Assembly: GCA_963813725.1 (NCBI GenBank)
Contig: CAWFAI010000010.1
Location: 1-64,000 of the forward strand
Source of the DNA: VGBV01 sp963813725
Lineage (GTDB): Bacteria; Actinomycetota; Thermoleophilia; Solirubrobacterales; 70-9
Direction: 5' to 3'
DNA length: 64,000 bases
Below the pieces are notes generated by a model. That model had not been told where the DNA came from. It saw nothing but the letters and a program-made list of their open reading frames with translations, and made no database searches. The position numbers and the translations under genes were made by a program. Numbering within the stretch: the stretch's first letter is position 1; every line of letters starts with the position of its first letter. Shown piece after piece: positions 1-9,757 of this stretch.

Positions 1-29
1 TTCGCGTGCAGGGTGTGGGCGTCGGCCAA
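1..29 (-). CDS. atpC: ATP synthase epsilon subunit, N-terminal fragment
   Basis: Just after the atpD stop, a TTG at 29 opens a frame reading LADAHTLHA before the window ends. The epsilon subunit gene normally follows atpD, and this short start resembles epsilon N-termini. Only nine codons are visible, so the call rests mostly on position in the operon. Confidence 0.5.
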
Positions 30-32
30 GCC

Positions 33-1629
33 TTAGGCCTCCGCGCCGGCCTTCTCGCCCTCGCCCTCGGCGTCGGCTTCTGAGTCGCCCGAGGACTCGG
101 ACTCGCCAGAGGACTCGGACTCGCCCGAGTCCTCGGCCTCCTCCTGCTTCGCCTCCTGCTCGTCGCCCTCGGCCGCGGCAGACTCGGCGGGGTCCTCGGG
201 CTTCATCCCCTTGGCTTCCTCCAGCACCTGCTCGATCGAGCCCTGCATGTAGAAGGCGCGCTCGGGGATGTCGTCGTGCTCTCCGGTCGACGATCTCCTT
301 GAACGAGCGAACCGTCTCGGCCACCGGCAGGTACTCGCCGGTGCGGCCGGTGAACTGCTCGGCGACGAAGAACGGCTGGCTCAGGAAGCGCTGGATCTTG
401 CGCGCGCGCGAGACCGTCTGCTTGTCCTCGTCGGAGAGCTCGTCGATGCCGAGGATGGCGATGATGTCCTGCAGCTCCTTGTAGCGCTGCAGGGTCTCCT
501 GGACCTGGGTCGCGGTGTCGTAGTGCTCCTCGCCCAGCACGTCGGGCTTGAGGATCGTCGAGGTCGAGTCGAGCGGGTCCACCGCGGGGTAGATCCCCTG
601 CTCGACCAGCGACCGGGTCAGCACCGTGGTTGCGTTCAGGTGGGCGAACACCGAGGCCGGCGCCGGGTCGGTGAGGTCGTCGGCGGGCACGTAGATCGCC
701 TGCACCGACGTGACGGAGCCTTCGCGTGGTCGAGGTGATGCGCTCCTGCAGCTGCCCCATCTCCGTCTCCAGCGTCGGCTGGTAGCCGACGGCGGAGGGC
801 ATGCGGCCGAGCAGCGCCGAGACCTCCGAGCCCGCCTGCACGAAGCGGAAGATGTTGTCGATGAACAGCAGCACGTCCTGGCCGCCCTGGCGGAAGTACT
901 CCGCCATGGTCAGCCCGGACAGCGCCACCCGCAGGCGCGCGCCCGGCGGCTCGTTCATCTGGCCGAAGACGAGCATCGTCTTGTCGAGCACGCCCGACTC
1001 CTTCATCTCGAGCCAGAGGTCGTTGCCCTCGCGCGAGCGCTCGCCGACGCCGCAGAAGGCCGACAGGCCCTCGTGCTCCTCGGCGATGTTGCGGATCAGC
1101 TCCTGGATCAGCACCGTCTTGCCGACGCCGGCGCCGCCGAAGAGGCCGACCTTGCCGCCCTTGGCGTAGGGCGCCAGCAGGTCCACGACCTTGATCCCGG
1201 TCTCCAGGATCTCCTGGGACGGCGCCAGGTCCTCGACCTCGGGGGCGGGGCGGTGGATCGGCCAGCGCTCGTCGCCCTTGACCTCGTCGCCCTCGTCGAT
1301 CACCTCGCCGAGCAGGTTGAAGATGCGGCCCAGGGTCTCCTTGCCGACCGGGACCGTGATCGGCCCGCCGGTATCGACCACCTCTTGGCCGCGCTGCAGG
1401 CCGTCGGTCGCGTCCATCGCGATCGCGCGTACGCGGTCGTCGCCGAGGTGCTGCTGGACCTCGCAGATCAGCGTCTGCTCGGTGCGGCTCTCCTCGGCGG
1501 GGATGCTCGATCTGAGCGCCGAGTAGATCTCCGGCAGCTCGTCGGGGAAGGCGACGTCGATGACGACGCCGGTCACCTGCTCGACCGTCCCGACGTTGCT
1601 GCCGTTGCCTTTCCGTTCTGATCAGCCAT
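33..1629 (-). CDS. atpD: ATP synthase F1 beta subunit with long acidic tail (frame broken)
   Basis: Catalytic beta subunit of F1. Visible are the P-loop GGAGVGKT, the GERSREGNDLW segment, the LLFIDNIFRF Walker B strand and a DELSDED version of the DELSEED lever. The gene starts at the ATG at 1629 (MADQNGK) and the conserved sequence changes frame near 1600, near 720 (after ITSTTR) and near 285 (before HDDIPERAFYMQGS), so at least three single-base indels must be assumed. After the usual C-terminal helix (MQGSIEQVLEEAK) the protein continues for about 55 residues of Glu, Ser, Asp and Ala, with a repeated SGESES unit, to the TAA at 33-35. Most beta subunits end within a few residues of that helix. 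It lies between atpG and atpC. Confidence 0.93.
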
Positions 1630-1668
1630 TCTTCGTCTCCTTCTGTGTTCCGAAGTTGTATGTACGAG

Positions 1669-2608
1669 CTAGCTCAGGGCCTCGGCCCCGCCGACGACCT
1701 CGAGGATCTCCTGGGTGATCTCGGCCTGGCGCACCCGGTTCATCTCCAGGGTCAGGTCGCCGATCACCTCCTTCGCGTTGTCGGCCGCGTTGCGCATCGC
1801 GGTCATGCGCGAGCCGTGCTCCGAGGCGGTTGACTCCAGCAGCGCCCGGTAGACCGAGAGCTGCGCGTACTCGGGGACAAGCTCGGCCAGCAGCTCCTCG
1901 GGCTCGGGCTCATACACCCAAAGCGCCTTGCGGTGGGCCTCGGCAAGCTCCTCGTCCACCTGCTCTTCGCCCTCGGCCTCCCGCTGGAGCTCCTCCACGC
2001 CCTCGCCGAAGACCTCGGCCTGCTGGATCGGCAGCAGCGTCTGTCGGCGCACGTACTGGGTCAGCGGCGAGACGTAGCGGTTGTAGATCAGGTCGACGCG
2101 GGCGAGCTCCTCGTCCACGTAGGCCGAGACCAGCTCGTCGGCGATCTCGCGCGCGTCCGAGAAGGCGGGGCGGTCGGTGAAGCCCACGAACTCGCCCTTC
2201 AGCTCCTCGCCGCGGAAGCGCATCGAGGAGGCGCCGCGGCGGCCGACGACCGAGAACTCGACCTCGCGGCCCTCCTCCTCCTCGGCTCCGCTGCAGCTGG
2301 ATGCCGGCGCGGATGATCTGCGAGTTGAAGCCTCCGGCCAGGCCGCGGTCACCCGTGATCAGCAGGATCGCGACCTTGCCCTGGCCCTCGTGCTCCTGGA
2401 GCACCGGCAGGTTGCGGGCCTCGACCCCGGCGGCCTCGGCCACCTGGCGGGTCATCTTGCGCAGCGTCTGCGCGTAGGGGCGCAGGTCGGCGATCCGCTC
2501 CTCGGCGCGGCGCAGCCGCGCCGCGGCGACCATCTCCATCGCCCGCGTGATCTTCTGAACGTTCTTGACGCTCGAGATCCGGTTCTTGACTTCCTTGCGC
2601 GTGGCCAT
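1669..2608 (-). CDS. atpG: ATP synthase F1 gamma subunit (one frameshift)
   Basis: Central rotor shaft of F1. The N-terminal helix MATRKEVKNRISSVKNVQKI and the following MEMVAAARLRRAEER are typical, as is the C-terminal helix AMRNAADNAKEVIGDLTLEMNR. The ATG at 2608 begins immediately after the atpA TAG. Conserved sequence runs in one frame to about 2300 (FNSQIIRAGIQLQRS) and resumes in another from about 2285 (EVEFSVVGRRG), so one indel lies near 2290. The total is about 310 residues, within the family range. An acidic stretch rich in Glu lies around 1950-2000, where the globular domain normally sits. Confidence 0.93.
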
Positions 2609-4296
<1,688 letters not shown>

Positions 4297-4312
4297 CTAG
4301 CTACTGCCTCCT

Positions 4313-4854
4313 TCATCTACGCCGCGCGGCGACGCTCTTTCGAAGTTTGTCCAGCCTGTTCCGGACGCTCGCGTCCAGCACCTTGTTGCCCGACCCGCAG
4401 CACGAGTGCCGCCGAGGATGTCGCGCGTCGACGTCGCTCTGCAGCTCGACGGTCTGACCGGTCTGCTTCTCGATCTCCGAGCCGATCCGCTGCACCAGCT
4501 CGGGGTCGAGCTCGACGGCGCTGGTCACGGTCACCTCCAGGCGCTTGTTCTCCTCGTCCCAGAGGTCGTCGAAGCGGTCTCCGGATCCGGAAGATCGACC
4601 GGGAGCCGGTGCTTCTCGGCCAGCAGCCCGAGGAAGTTGACCAGCTCGGGCTCGGCGCCGTCGATCGCCTTGGCCAGCCCGTCCTGCTTCTCGGCCGAGG
4701 AGAAGTAGGGGCTGAACAGGAACAGCTGCAGCTCCCGGTTCTCGCTGACCGCGTCGGCGAACTGGTCGAGCTGCTCCTTGATCACGTCGAGCTTTCCCGC
4801 CTTCTTCGCGGACTCGAACAGAGCCTCGGCGTATACGCGAGCGATCTCTTCCAT
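4313..4854 (-). CDS. atpH: ATP synthase delta subunit (several frameshifts)
   Basis: Peripheral-stalk delta subunit linking F1 to the b subunit. The N-terminus MEEIARVYAEALFESAKKA is diagnostic, and the C-terminus ends KVLDASVRNRLDKLRKSV. The frame changes near 4590 (after LPVDLPD) and two or more times between about 4390 and 4425, where DILGG, LVLRVG and NKVLDASV each fall in different frames. Total length is about 180 residues, normal for the family. The start is the ATG at 4854; an upstream start at 4875 would add seven residues and lacks support. It lies 16 bases upstream of atpA. Confidence 0.88.
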
Positions 4855-4868
4855 ACCTCGGCCACCCT

Positions 4869-4904
4869 CCCGCACGTCCTCCGCTTCGCGTCCGGGCGTG
4901 CGGG
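4869..4904 (-). other. Hairpin in the atpF-atpH spacer
   Basis: An exact 8-base inverted repeat (CCCGCACG at 4869-4876, CGTGCGGG at 4897-4904) closes a 20-base loop. It sits in the 105-base spacer between the atpF stop and the atpH start. These two genes are usually nearly adjacent, so this is the widest gap between structural genes of the operon. No run of T follows, so it is not a normal intrinsic terminator. Confidence 0.5.
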
Positions 4905-4959
4905 GTTACGACGCGTTTCTGGCGGCAACCCTGTCATCGCTCGGCGCCCTCAGCCGGGC

Positions 4960-5550
4960 TCAGGCTGACGCGAAGTCCACTTCCGCCAGCGCCTCGTCCA
5001 CCAGCTTCTTGTGGTCGGCGCCGTCGAGCGACTTGCGGGCCACCTTCTCGGTGGTCAGCACGGTCAGGTCGGCGACCTCCCTGCGGATCCGCTCCAGCGA
5101 GCGCCGCGTCTCGGCCTCGATGTCGCGGCGGGCCGCGGCGAGCAGCTCCTCGCGCTTCTCCTTGCCCTCCTCGGCCGCCTGGGCCTTGCTCGTCTCGGCG
5201 GCCTTGCGGGCGCGGGCGACGATGTCGTCCGCCTGCTCGCGGGCCTCCTTGAGGCGGGCGCGGTACTCGGCCGTGAGCTTCTCGGACTCCTGCTTCGAGC
5301 GCTCGGCGGCCTCGATCGACTCGGCGATCAGCTTCGCCCGCTTGTCCAGCGCCTCCTGGATGCGCGGAAACGCGACCTTGCTCAGGACCCACATCGTGAA
5401 CCCGAAGACGAGCAGGGTCCAGATCATCAGCCCCAGGCCGGGGCTGACGAGGAAGCTGCCGCCCTCCTCCTCGGCTGGCCCTCGGCCGCCGTGCTCGGCG
5501 CGTCTCCTGGGCGAGGACCAGGAACTGGCCTATGTCGATGACAGATCCAT
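4960..5550 (-). CDS. atpF: ATP synthase Fo subunit b (N-terminus frame broken)
   Basis: Peripheral-stalk b subunit: one N-terminal membrane segment (LGLMIWTLLVFGFTMWVLS) followed by a long charged helix rich in Ala, Glu, Lys and Arg, ending EVDFASA. The helix from about 5440 to 4960 is intact. The presumed N-terminus begins at the ATG at 5550, but VIDIGQFLVLAQET and the later EEEGGSFLVSPGLGL lie in different frames, so one indel near 5545 and another near 5490 are needed. The start is therefore uncertain. It begins seven bases after the atpE stop. Confidence 0.85.
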
Positions 5551-5557
5551 CGCCGGC

Positions 5558-5835
5558 CTAGAGGAAGAAGGCGATCAGGCCGAAGATGAACGTGTAGAAG
5601 GCGACGGCCTCGGTCAGAGCGAAGCCGAGCCAGCGAATCTGCTGCAGCTCGTCCTTCATCTCGGGCTGGCGGGCGACCGACTCGATCTCCTTGCCGAAGA
5701 TGAAGCCGACGCCGATGCCGGCGCCGATCGAGCCCAGCCCGGCGCCGATGCCGAGTGCGATCGCCTTGCGGCGTCGGTGACGCCGGTGTCGGTGACCGTC
5801 TCGGTCGACTGGGCGATCAGGGGCAGGACATCCAT
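5558..5835 (-). CDS. atpE: ATP synthase Fo subunit c (one frameshift)
   Basis: Rotor-ring proteolipid, about 92 residues. After the start MDVLPLIAQSTETVTDTG at 5835, one base is missing near 5770; the frame then reads KAIALGIGAGLGSIGAGIG (first hairpin helix), the polar loop ARQPEMKDELQQ, and the second helix GFALTEAVAFYTFIFGLI ending at the TAG at 5558. The ion-binding Glu is in LTEAVAF. The Gln in helix 1 typical of sodium-type rings is absent, so a proton-type ring is expected. The N-terminus has about 20 residues before the first helix. Preceded by an AAAGGAG site. Confidence 0.9.
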
Positions 5836-5848
5836 TTACAGCTCCTTT

Positions 5849-6757
5849 CTAGTGACTTTCGGCGACCGCGCCGCCGATGTAGATCGATGTGAGGGTGGCG
5901 AAGATGAACGCCTGAAGCGTCGCGACCAGGCCCACCTCGAAGACGAAGAAGACGAACGCGGCGGGGAAGGTGATCACGCCGAGCGCGGCGATCCCCAGCA
6001 GCACGGCCAGGCCGCCGCCCATGAACAGCAGCAGCAGGTGGCCGGCCAGGATGTTGGCGAAGAGTCGAACGGAGAGCGAGATCAGCCGCACGAAGTGCGA
6101 GATGCACTCGATCACGAACACGAATGCCTTGAAGGCGAAGTTCATGTCCTCGATCCCGCCCGGCAGCCAGCTCTTCAGGTAGCCGAAGAAGCCCTTGTCC
6201 CGCACGCCCTCGAAGTGGTAGGAGAGCCAGACCACCAGGGTCAGCACCAACGGGATCGAGATGTTGGCCGTCGCGGCGTAGATCGCGAACGACGGCACCG
6301 CCACGCCGAACAGGTCGAAGGTGTGCTCGGTGTTGGTCGGCAGGGGCAGGTAGCCGAGCATGTTCGAGAACCAGATCCAGAAGAAGAGCGTGGCGATGAA
6401 GGGGAACCACTTCACCGCCAGCTTGCCGTCGAGGTTGCCGCCGGTGATGTTGTTCTTGGTCAGGTCGTACGCGAGTTCGACGGCGGTCTGGGTGCGGTTC
6501 GGCTTCTGCGCCATCCGCTTCGAGATGTAGAGCATCGCCGCCACCGTGGCCGCCGAGGCGAGCACCAGGTAGAGGACCGCCTTGTTGATCGACATGTCGA
6601 TCCCGGCGATCTTGATGTTGACCCACGGCTCGAGCTTGAACTCGTTCTGCGGCTGGAAGCTCTCGTTCTCGCCGTCGTTGCCGAAGATCAAGAAGACGGC
6701 GACGGTGATCGCCAGATAGATGCCGACGCCGAGCAGGACCTTGGCCTTGCCCGACAT
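5849..6757 (-). CDS. atpB: ATP synthase Fo subunit a
   Basis: Stator subunit that forms the two ion half-channels against the c-ring; 302 residues with five to six membrane helices. The essential Arg is in LISLSVRLFANILAGHLLL. An N-terminal hydrophobic segment (VLLGVGIYLAITVAVFLIFG) precedes a soluble loop containing EPWVNIKIAG. The reading frame is intact. Its ATG shares one base with the TGA of the upstream small membrane protein, which suggests translational coupling. Confidence 0.96.
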   Translation of the reverse strand: MSGKAKVLLGVGIYLAITVAVFLIFGNDGENESFQPQNEFKLEPWVNIKIAGIDMSINKAVLYLVLASAATVAAMLYISKRMAQKPNRTQTAVELAYDLTKNNITGGNLDGKLAVKWFPFIATLFFWIWFSNMLGYLPLPTNTEHTFDLFGVAVPSFAIYAATANISIPLVLTLVVWLSYHFEGVRDKGFFGYLKSWLPGGIEDMNFAFKAFVFVIECISHFVRLISLSVRLFANILAGHLLLLFMGGGLAVLLGIAALGVITFPAAFVFFVFEVGLVATLQAFIFATLTSIYIGGAVAESH

Positions 6758-7182
6758 CAGAGCCGCTCCTCGGGCGGGGTCATCGCCCGGGCCAGGAAGC
6801 GGCCGGCGAAGTGGACCGTGAACAGGATCGCCGACAGCAGCGCGGCGGCGAGGCCCGCCTCGCGCTCATCAAGCAGCCCGACCAGCAGCACCGCCAGCGT
6901 AAGCAGCCAGACACGGCCGAGCGTGGTCGCGGCGATCCAGCCCATCGCGTCGCGGCGGTTGCCCTGCTGCAGCTCGCGAACCACGCGCCGCTCGGTGTAG
7001 ACCTCGACCGCCAGCGAGACCAGCCACACGGCCGCGACGACGAGGTAGCCGGTGAGCGGCAGGTCGGCCGCCAGGAACACTGGCAGCGCCGCGGCCAGGA
7101 GGAAGACGTCGAAGTAGCGGACCGCGAGGATCAGGCGCGAGCCGCCCGCACGGTCAGACCCCTCTAGAGCGAGCGTCGACAT
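6757..7182 (-). CDS. atpI: AtpI-like small membrane protein, first gene of atp operon
   Basis: A 141-residue protein with four predicted membrane segments in two pairs (FDVFLLAAALPVFLAA, GYLVVAAVWLVSLAV, GRVWLLTLAVLLVGLL, GLAAALLSAILFTVHFA) separated by a charged cytoplasmic loop. Proteins of this size and topology at this operon position are called ATP synthase protein I and are thought to assist c-ring assembly or ion supply. Sequence identity within this family is low, so the call rests largely on location. No strong ribosome-binding site was seen before the ATG at 7182. Confidence 0.7.
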   Translation of the reverse strand: MSTLALEGSDRAGGSRLILAVRYFDVFLLAAALPVFLAADLPLTGYLVVAAVWLVSLAVEVYTERRVVRELQQGNRRDAMGWIAATTLGRVWLLTLAVLLVGLLDEREAGLAAALLSAILFTVHFAGRFLARAMTPPEERL

Positions 7183-7247
7183 GGCCCATACCGGGGTGTG
7201 ATTTTGAGGTCAGAAAGGCGCAAGTTGCGTCAAAAACAGTCAAAAAA

Positions 7248-7261
7248 CCCTCCGCGGAGGG
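7248..7261 (-). terminator. Probable rho-independent terminator
   Basis: Reading the minus strand, the palindrome CCCTCCGCGGAGGG is followed directly by six T (7247-7242). A 7-base arm just upstream (CCTCCGC) can pair with GCGGAGG to make a longer stem. It lies after the calcium-binding-repeat gene and would insulate it from the atp operon. Confidence 0.65.
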
Positions 7262-7298
7262 GGAGGCGGAGGGGCGCCAATCCTAGCCGACAGCGATG

Positions 7299-7327
7299 AG
7301 CGGCCGCCGGGCGAACCGGCGGCCGCT
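7299..7327. repeat. Strong GC hairpin between RTX-like gene and terminator
   Basis: A perfect 12-base inverted repeat (7299-7310 with 7316-7327) with a 5-base loop GCGAA. It follows the stop of the secreted-protein gene by 28 bases and precedes the T-rich terminator. There is no T-run on either side, so it may stabilise the 3' end of the transcript rather than terminate it. Confidence 0.55.
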
Positions 7328-7354
7328 CACGTGCTCTGCTGCCTGACTTCTTCG

Positions 7355-8278
7355 CTACTTGACGAAGGCCGCCAGCTTCGAGCCCTTCGGGGCTGTGAAG
7401 TCGACGGTCGTCGTCTGCACCGGACCCGCCCCGCGCTTGCCGAGGCTGGTCAGGGTCGCGGCGTCGGAGCCGCTGGTCGGGCAGATCACCTGCTCGACAC
7501 CCTTGGTCCGGATCGTGACCGCCAGGTTGCCCGGCGACCCGAAGAAGCGGACCAGGTAGTTGAACCCGAGTCCCGGGGGCGCCGCGACGATCTCGCAGAG
7601 GCCCGTCAGGTTCGGATTGCGGGGCGGCGTGCCGCCCAGCGGCGTGGGGACGCCGCGGTCGGAGCTGAACACCCGGGGCAGCTGACCGAACTTGGTCGAG
7701 AACAGCTGCGGGGAGCTCGAGTCACCGCTGAGGACGAGGTTGCCGATCACCAGCGTGTCGACCTCGGGGGCGGGCTTCTTCACCTTCACCTTCTTGCCCT
7801 TCGCTCCCTTCTTCACCTTCGTCTTCTTCGCCTTCGCGGCGTCGCCGCCGATGAAGGCATCGGAGCCGTCACCCGGCGCCCAGATGAAGGCGTCGCTTCC
7901 CGTCTGGCCGTAGGCGATGTCGCTGTTCGGCAGCGCGGGAGCGGGCTGGCCGCCCTCCGTGCCGCCGACGATGACGTCATCGCCGGCTCCTGCCCGGAAC
8001 ACGTCGCTGCCCAGGCGCCCGATCAGGGTGTCCGGGCCGAGGCCGCCGTCGATCTGGTCGCTCTTCTTCAGCGACTGATCCGCGCCGGGCGGGCTGGGAA
8101 TCGGCTGGATCGTGCCGTTGCCGATCTCGTCGTTGTCGGCGCCGACGATGACCTGCGCCTTCTTCGAGTTCTCTTTGCCCTGCAGGGCGGCGGTCGCGGT
8201 GCCGACCACGCCGACCGCGGCCAGCACCGCGATCGACGCCAGCAGCGGCGCTCGCCTGATTCGTTCGATGGTTCGCAT
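7355..8278 (-). CDS. Secreted protein with RTX-type calcium-binding repeats
   Basis: A 307-residue protein starting at the ATG at 8278, preceded by GGAGGT. Residues 1-31 form a signal peptide (RRAPLLASIAVLAAVGVVGTATA). Residues about 40-135 hold Asp/Gly-rich units such as GGLGPDTLIGRLGSDVF and GAGDDVIVGG, like the GGxGxDxUx repeats of haemolysin-type calcium-binding proteins but few and degenerate. A Lys-rich linker (KKTKVKKGAKGKKVKVKK) separates them from a C-terminal domain with two Cys (GLCEIVAAP, VICPTSG) that could form a disulfide. Export is inferred; the C-terminal domain is not recognised. It diverges from an anti-sigma/ECF sigma pair and has an ECF-like promoter. Confidence 0.75.
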   Translation of the reverse strand: MRTIERIRRAPLLASIAVLAAVGVVGTATAALQGKENSKKAQVIVGADNDEIGNGTIQPIPSPPGADQSLKKSDQIDGGLGPDTLIGRLGSDVFRAGAGDDVIVGGTEGGQPAPALPNSDIAYGQTGSDAFIWAPGDGSDAFIGGDAAKAKKTKVKKGAKGKKVKVKKPAPEVDTLVIGNLVLSGDSSSPQLFSTKFGQLPRVFSSDRGVPTPLGGTPPRNPNLTGLCEIVAAPPGLGFNYLVRFFGSPGNLAVTIRTKGVEQVICPTSGSDAATLTSLGKRGAGPVQTTTVDFTAPKGSKLAAFVK

Positions 8279-8318
8279 TCCGAGTACCTCCGGTGGTGGT
8301 GTGATTGACACGCCAGAG

Positions 8319-8344
8319 GACGCGCCACCCGCTCGCTTTATTCC
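8319..8344 (-). promoter_or_regulatory. ECF-type promoter for the calcium-binding-repeat gene
   Basis: On the minus strand, GGAAT (8344-8340), a 17-base spacer and CGTC (8322-8319). This matches the general ECF sigma pattern of GGAAC/T near -35 and CGTC near -10. It lies 41 bases from the ATG at 8278. The same motif pair faces the other way in the same intergenic region. Confidence 0.6.
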
Positions 8345-8355
8345 CGCCGCCCCCT

Positions 8356-8380
8356 GGAATAGTCCGGGCGCCCGGGCGTC
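8356..8380 (+). promoter_or_regulatory. ECF-type promoter for the anti-sigma/sigma pair
   Basis: GGAAT (8356-8360), a 16-base spacer and CGTC (8377-8380), 20 bases before the ATG at 8400. This would place the start site only about 12 bases upstream of the gene. With the mirrored motif at 8319-8344, it suggests that the ECF sigma factor controls both its own operon and the secreted protein. Confidence 0.6.
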
Positions 8381-8399
8381 CCTATGGTTGAGAGGCGCG

Positions 8400-9208
8400 A
8401 TGAGCGGAGATATCTCACACAGGCGGATGGACCCGGACCGGCTCAGCGAGCAGGACGAGCGCGACCTCGTCGCGCTCGCCGACGGCAGGCTCGAGGGCCG
8501 CCGCCGCGCAGCAGCTCGAGGATCGGATAGCCGACTCACCGGAGCTTGAGGCGGCGCTGGCCCGCCAGCGCGCGGCGCTGACGGCGCTCGACGGGCTCGA
8601 CCTGCCGGCTCCGCTGGGGTTGCGGGAGCGGATCAGCGCCGAGCGCTCCTCGCCCGTCGGCTCGGTCCGCCGACGCCGGCTCGGCGATCGCGGGGCGCGC
8701 TCGCCGGCGCCGTCGCCGCCGTGGCGCTGGCGGCCGATGCTGGTGCTGCCCTCGGGTGCCGGGCGGCCCGACGGTGGTCGAGGCGGCGAAGCTGTCCGAG
8801 CTGCCGGCGACCGACCCCTCGACACCGCCGGACCCGGCCGACCCGAGGCTGCTCGAGGCGAGCGCCCAGGGCCTGCCCTACCCGAACCTCGACGTCGAGT
8901 TCGGCTGGCGCGCGGCCGGCCAGCGCACGGATGAGATCGAGGGCCGCGATGCGACCACCGTCTTCTACGAGCGCGGCGGCAAGCGGATCGGCTACACGAT
9001 CCTCTCGGGCGATGCGATCGACCCGCCCGAGGGGTCCAGGCAGAAGACGCTCAACGACGTCGACCTCAGCGCCAGCTCGGACGGCTCTCAGCAGATCGTC
9101 ACCTGGCTTCGCGACGGCTACACCTGCGTGCTCGCGGGCGAGGGCGTGAGCCAGAAGGAGCTGCTCACGCTGGCCTCCTGGAAGGGCGATGGGGCGGTGC
9201 CCTTCTGA
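8400..9208 (+). CDS. Membrane anti-sigma factor (several frameshifts)
   Basis: Begins MSGDISHRRMDPDRLSEQDE at 8400 and continues, after a frame change near 8515, as QLEDRIADSPELEAALARQR, a pattern seen in anti-sigma N-terminal domains. The Ala-rich segment around 8700-8760, which probably contains the membrane helix, is broken at two more places (near 8690 and 8760). The C-terminal half from about 8760 to 9208 (VVEAAKLSELPATDP to SWKGDGAVPF) is intact and would lie outside the cell. No zinc-binding HxxxCxxC motif was seen. It ends eight bases before the ECF sigma gene, which is why it is read as its antagonist. Anti-sigma before sigma is the less common order. Confidence 0.65.
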
Positions 9209-9216
9209 TCTTCATC

Positions 9217-9723
9217 ATGGTCCAGGGGGAGCTGCGCGAGCTCGACCCGGAGTCAGCCGGGGATCACATCGACGCGCTCTTCCGGGCCGCCTGCGCGATG
9301 TCGGGGTCGCGGGCGCTGGCCGAGGACCTGGTTCAGGAGACCTACGTCAAGGTGCTCTCGAAACCCAGGCTGATCCGTCGCGACGACGATCTCGGATACC
9401 TGATCAAGGCCTTGCGGAACACCTGGTACAGCCACCTGCGCAGCGAACGCACCAAGCGCGCGGTCACCGCCGACGCGGTGGAGGACCCCGACCGGGTCCC
9501 CGCTCCGAAGGCGGTCGGGGACCCGCAGCAGGCGCTCGAGGCCTCACAGGTGCTCGACGCCCTCGGCGAGCTGCCGGAGCACTATCGCGAGGCCGTGGCC
9601 GCGGTCGACGTGGCGGGGCTCAGCTACTCGGAGGCGGCGAAGGCGCTCGGCGTCCGCGAAGGCACCGTGATGAGCCGGCTCTATCGCGGACGCGAGCAGG
9701 TCGCCCAAGCCCTCGGGGCCTGA
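9217..9723 (+). CDS. ECF-family RNA polymerase sigma factor
   Basis: A 168-residue protein with the two domains of an ECF sigma factor. Region 2 covers about residues 17-85 (ALFRAACAMSGSRALAEDLVQETYVKVL, with ALRNTWYSHLRSE as the DNA-melting/-10 part). Region 4 covers about residues 110-165 (LGELPEHYREAVAAVDVAGL then SYSEAAKALGVREGTVMSRLYRGR, the helix-turn-helix). The frame is intact. It follows the anti-sigma gene by eight bases. GGAAT/CGTC motifs in the upstream divergent region are its likely targets. Confidence 0.92.
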   Translation: MVQGELRELDPESAGDHIDALFRAACAMSGSRALAEDLVQETYVKVLSKPRLIRRDDDLGYLIKALRNTWYSHLRSERTKRAVTADAVEDPDRVPAPKAVGDPQQALEASQVLDALGELPEHYREAVAAVDVAGLSYSEAAKALGVREGTVMSRLYRGREQVAQALGA

Positions 9724-9757
9724 GCTACCGCACTCGCACGCGGCCCTATGGCCCGCG

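Noticed and set aside
60..140. Repeats at the left edge as a CRISPR or satellite array
   Set aside because: The near-tandem units are codons of the acidic AtpD tail, in frame with the subunit; there are no spacers.
5558..5835. Sodium-type c-ring
   Set aside because: The helix 1 Gln and the Glu-Ser/Thr pair of sodium-type c subunits are missing; helix 2 reads LTEAVAF.
4778..7000. A 740-codon open frame on the plus strand opposite the atp genes
   Set aside because: GC-rich third positions keep antisense frames open. The minus strand here encodes atpH, atpF, atpE, atpB and part of atpI with clear family motifs; the plus-strand product is low-complexity His/Arg/Glu sequence.
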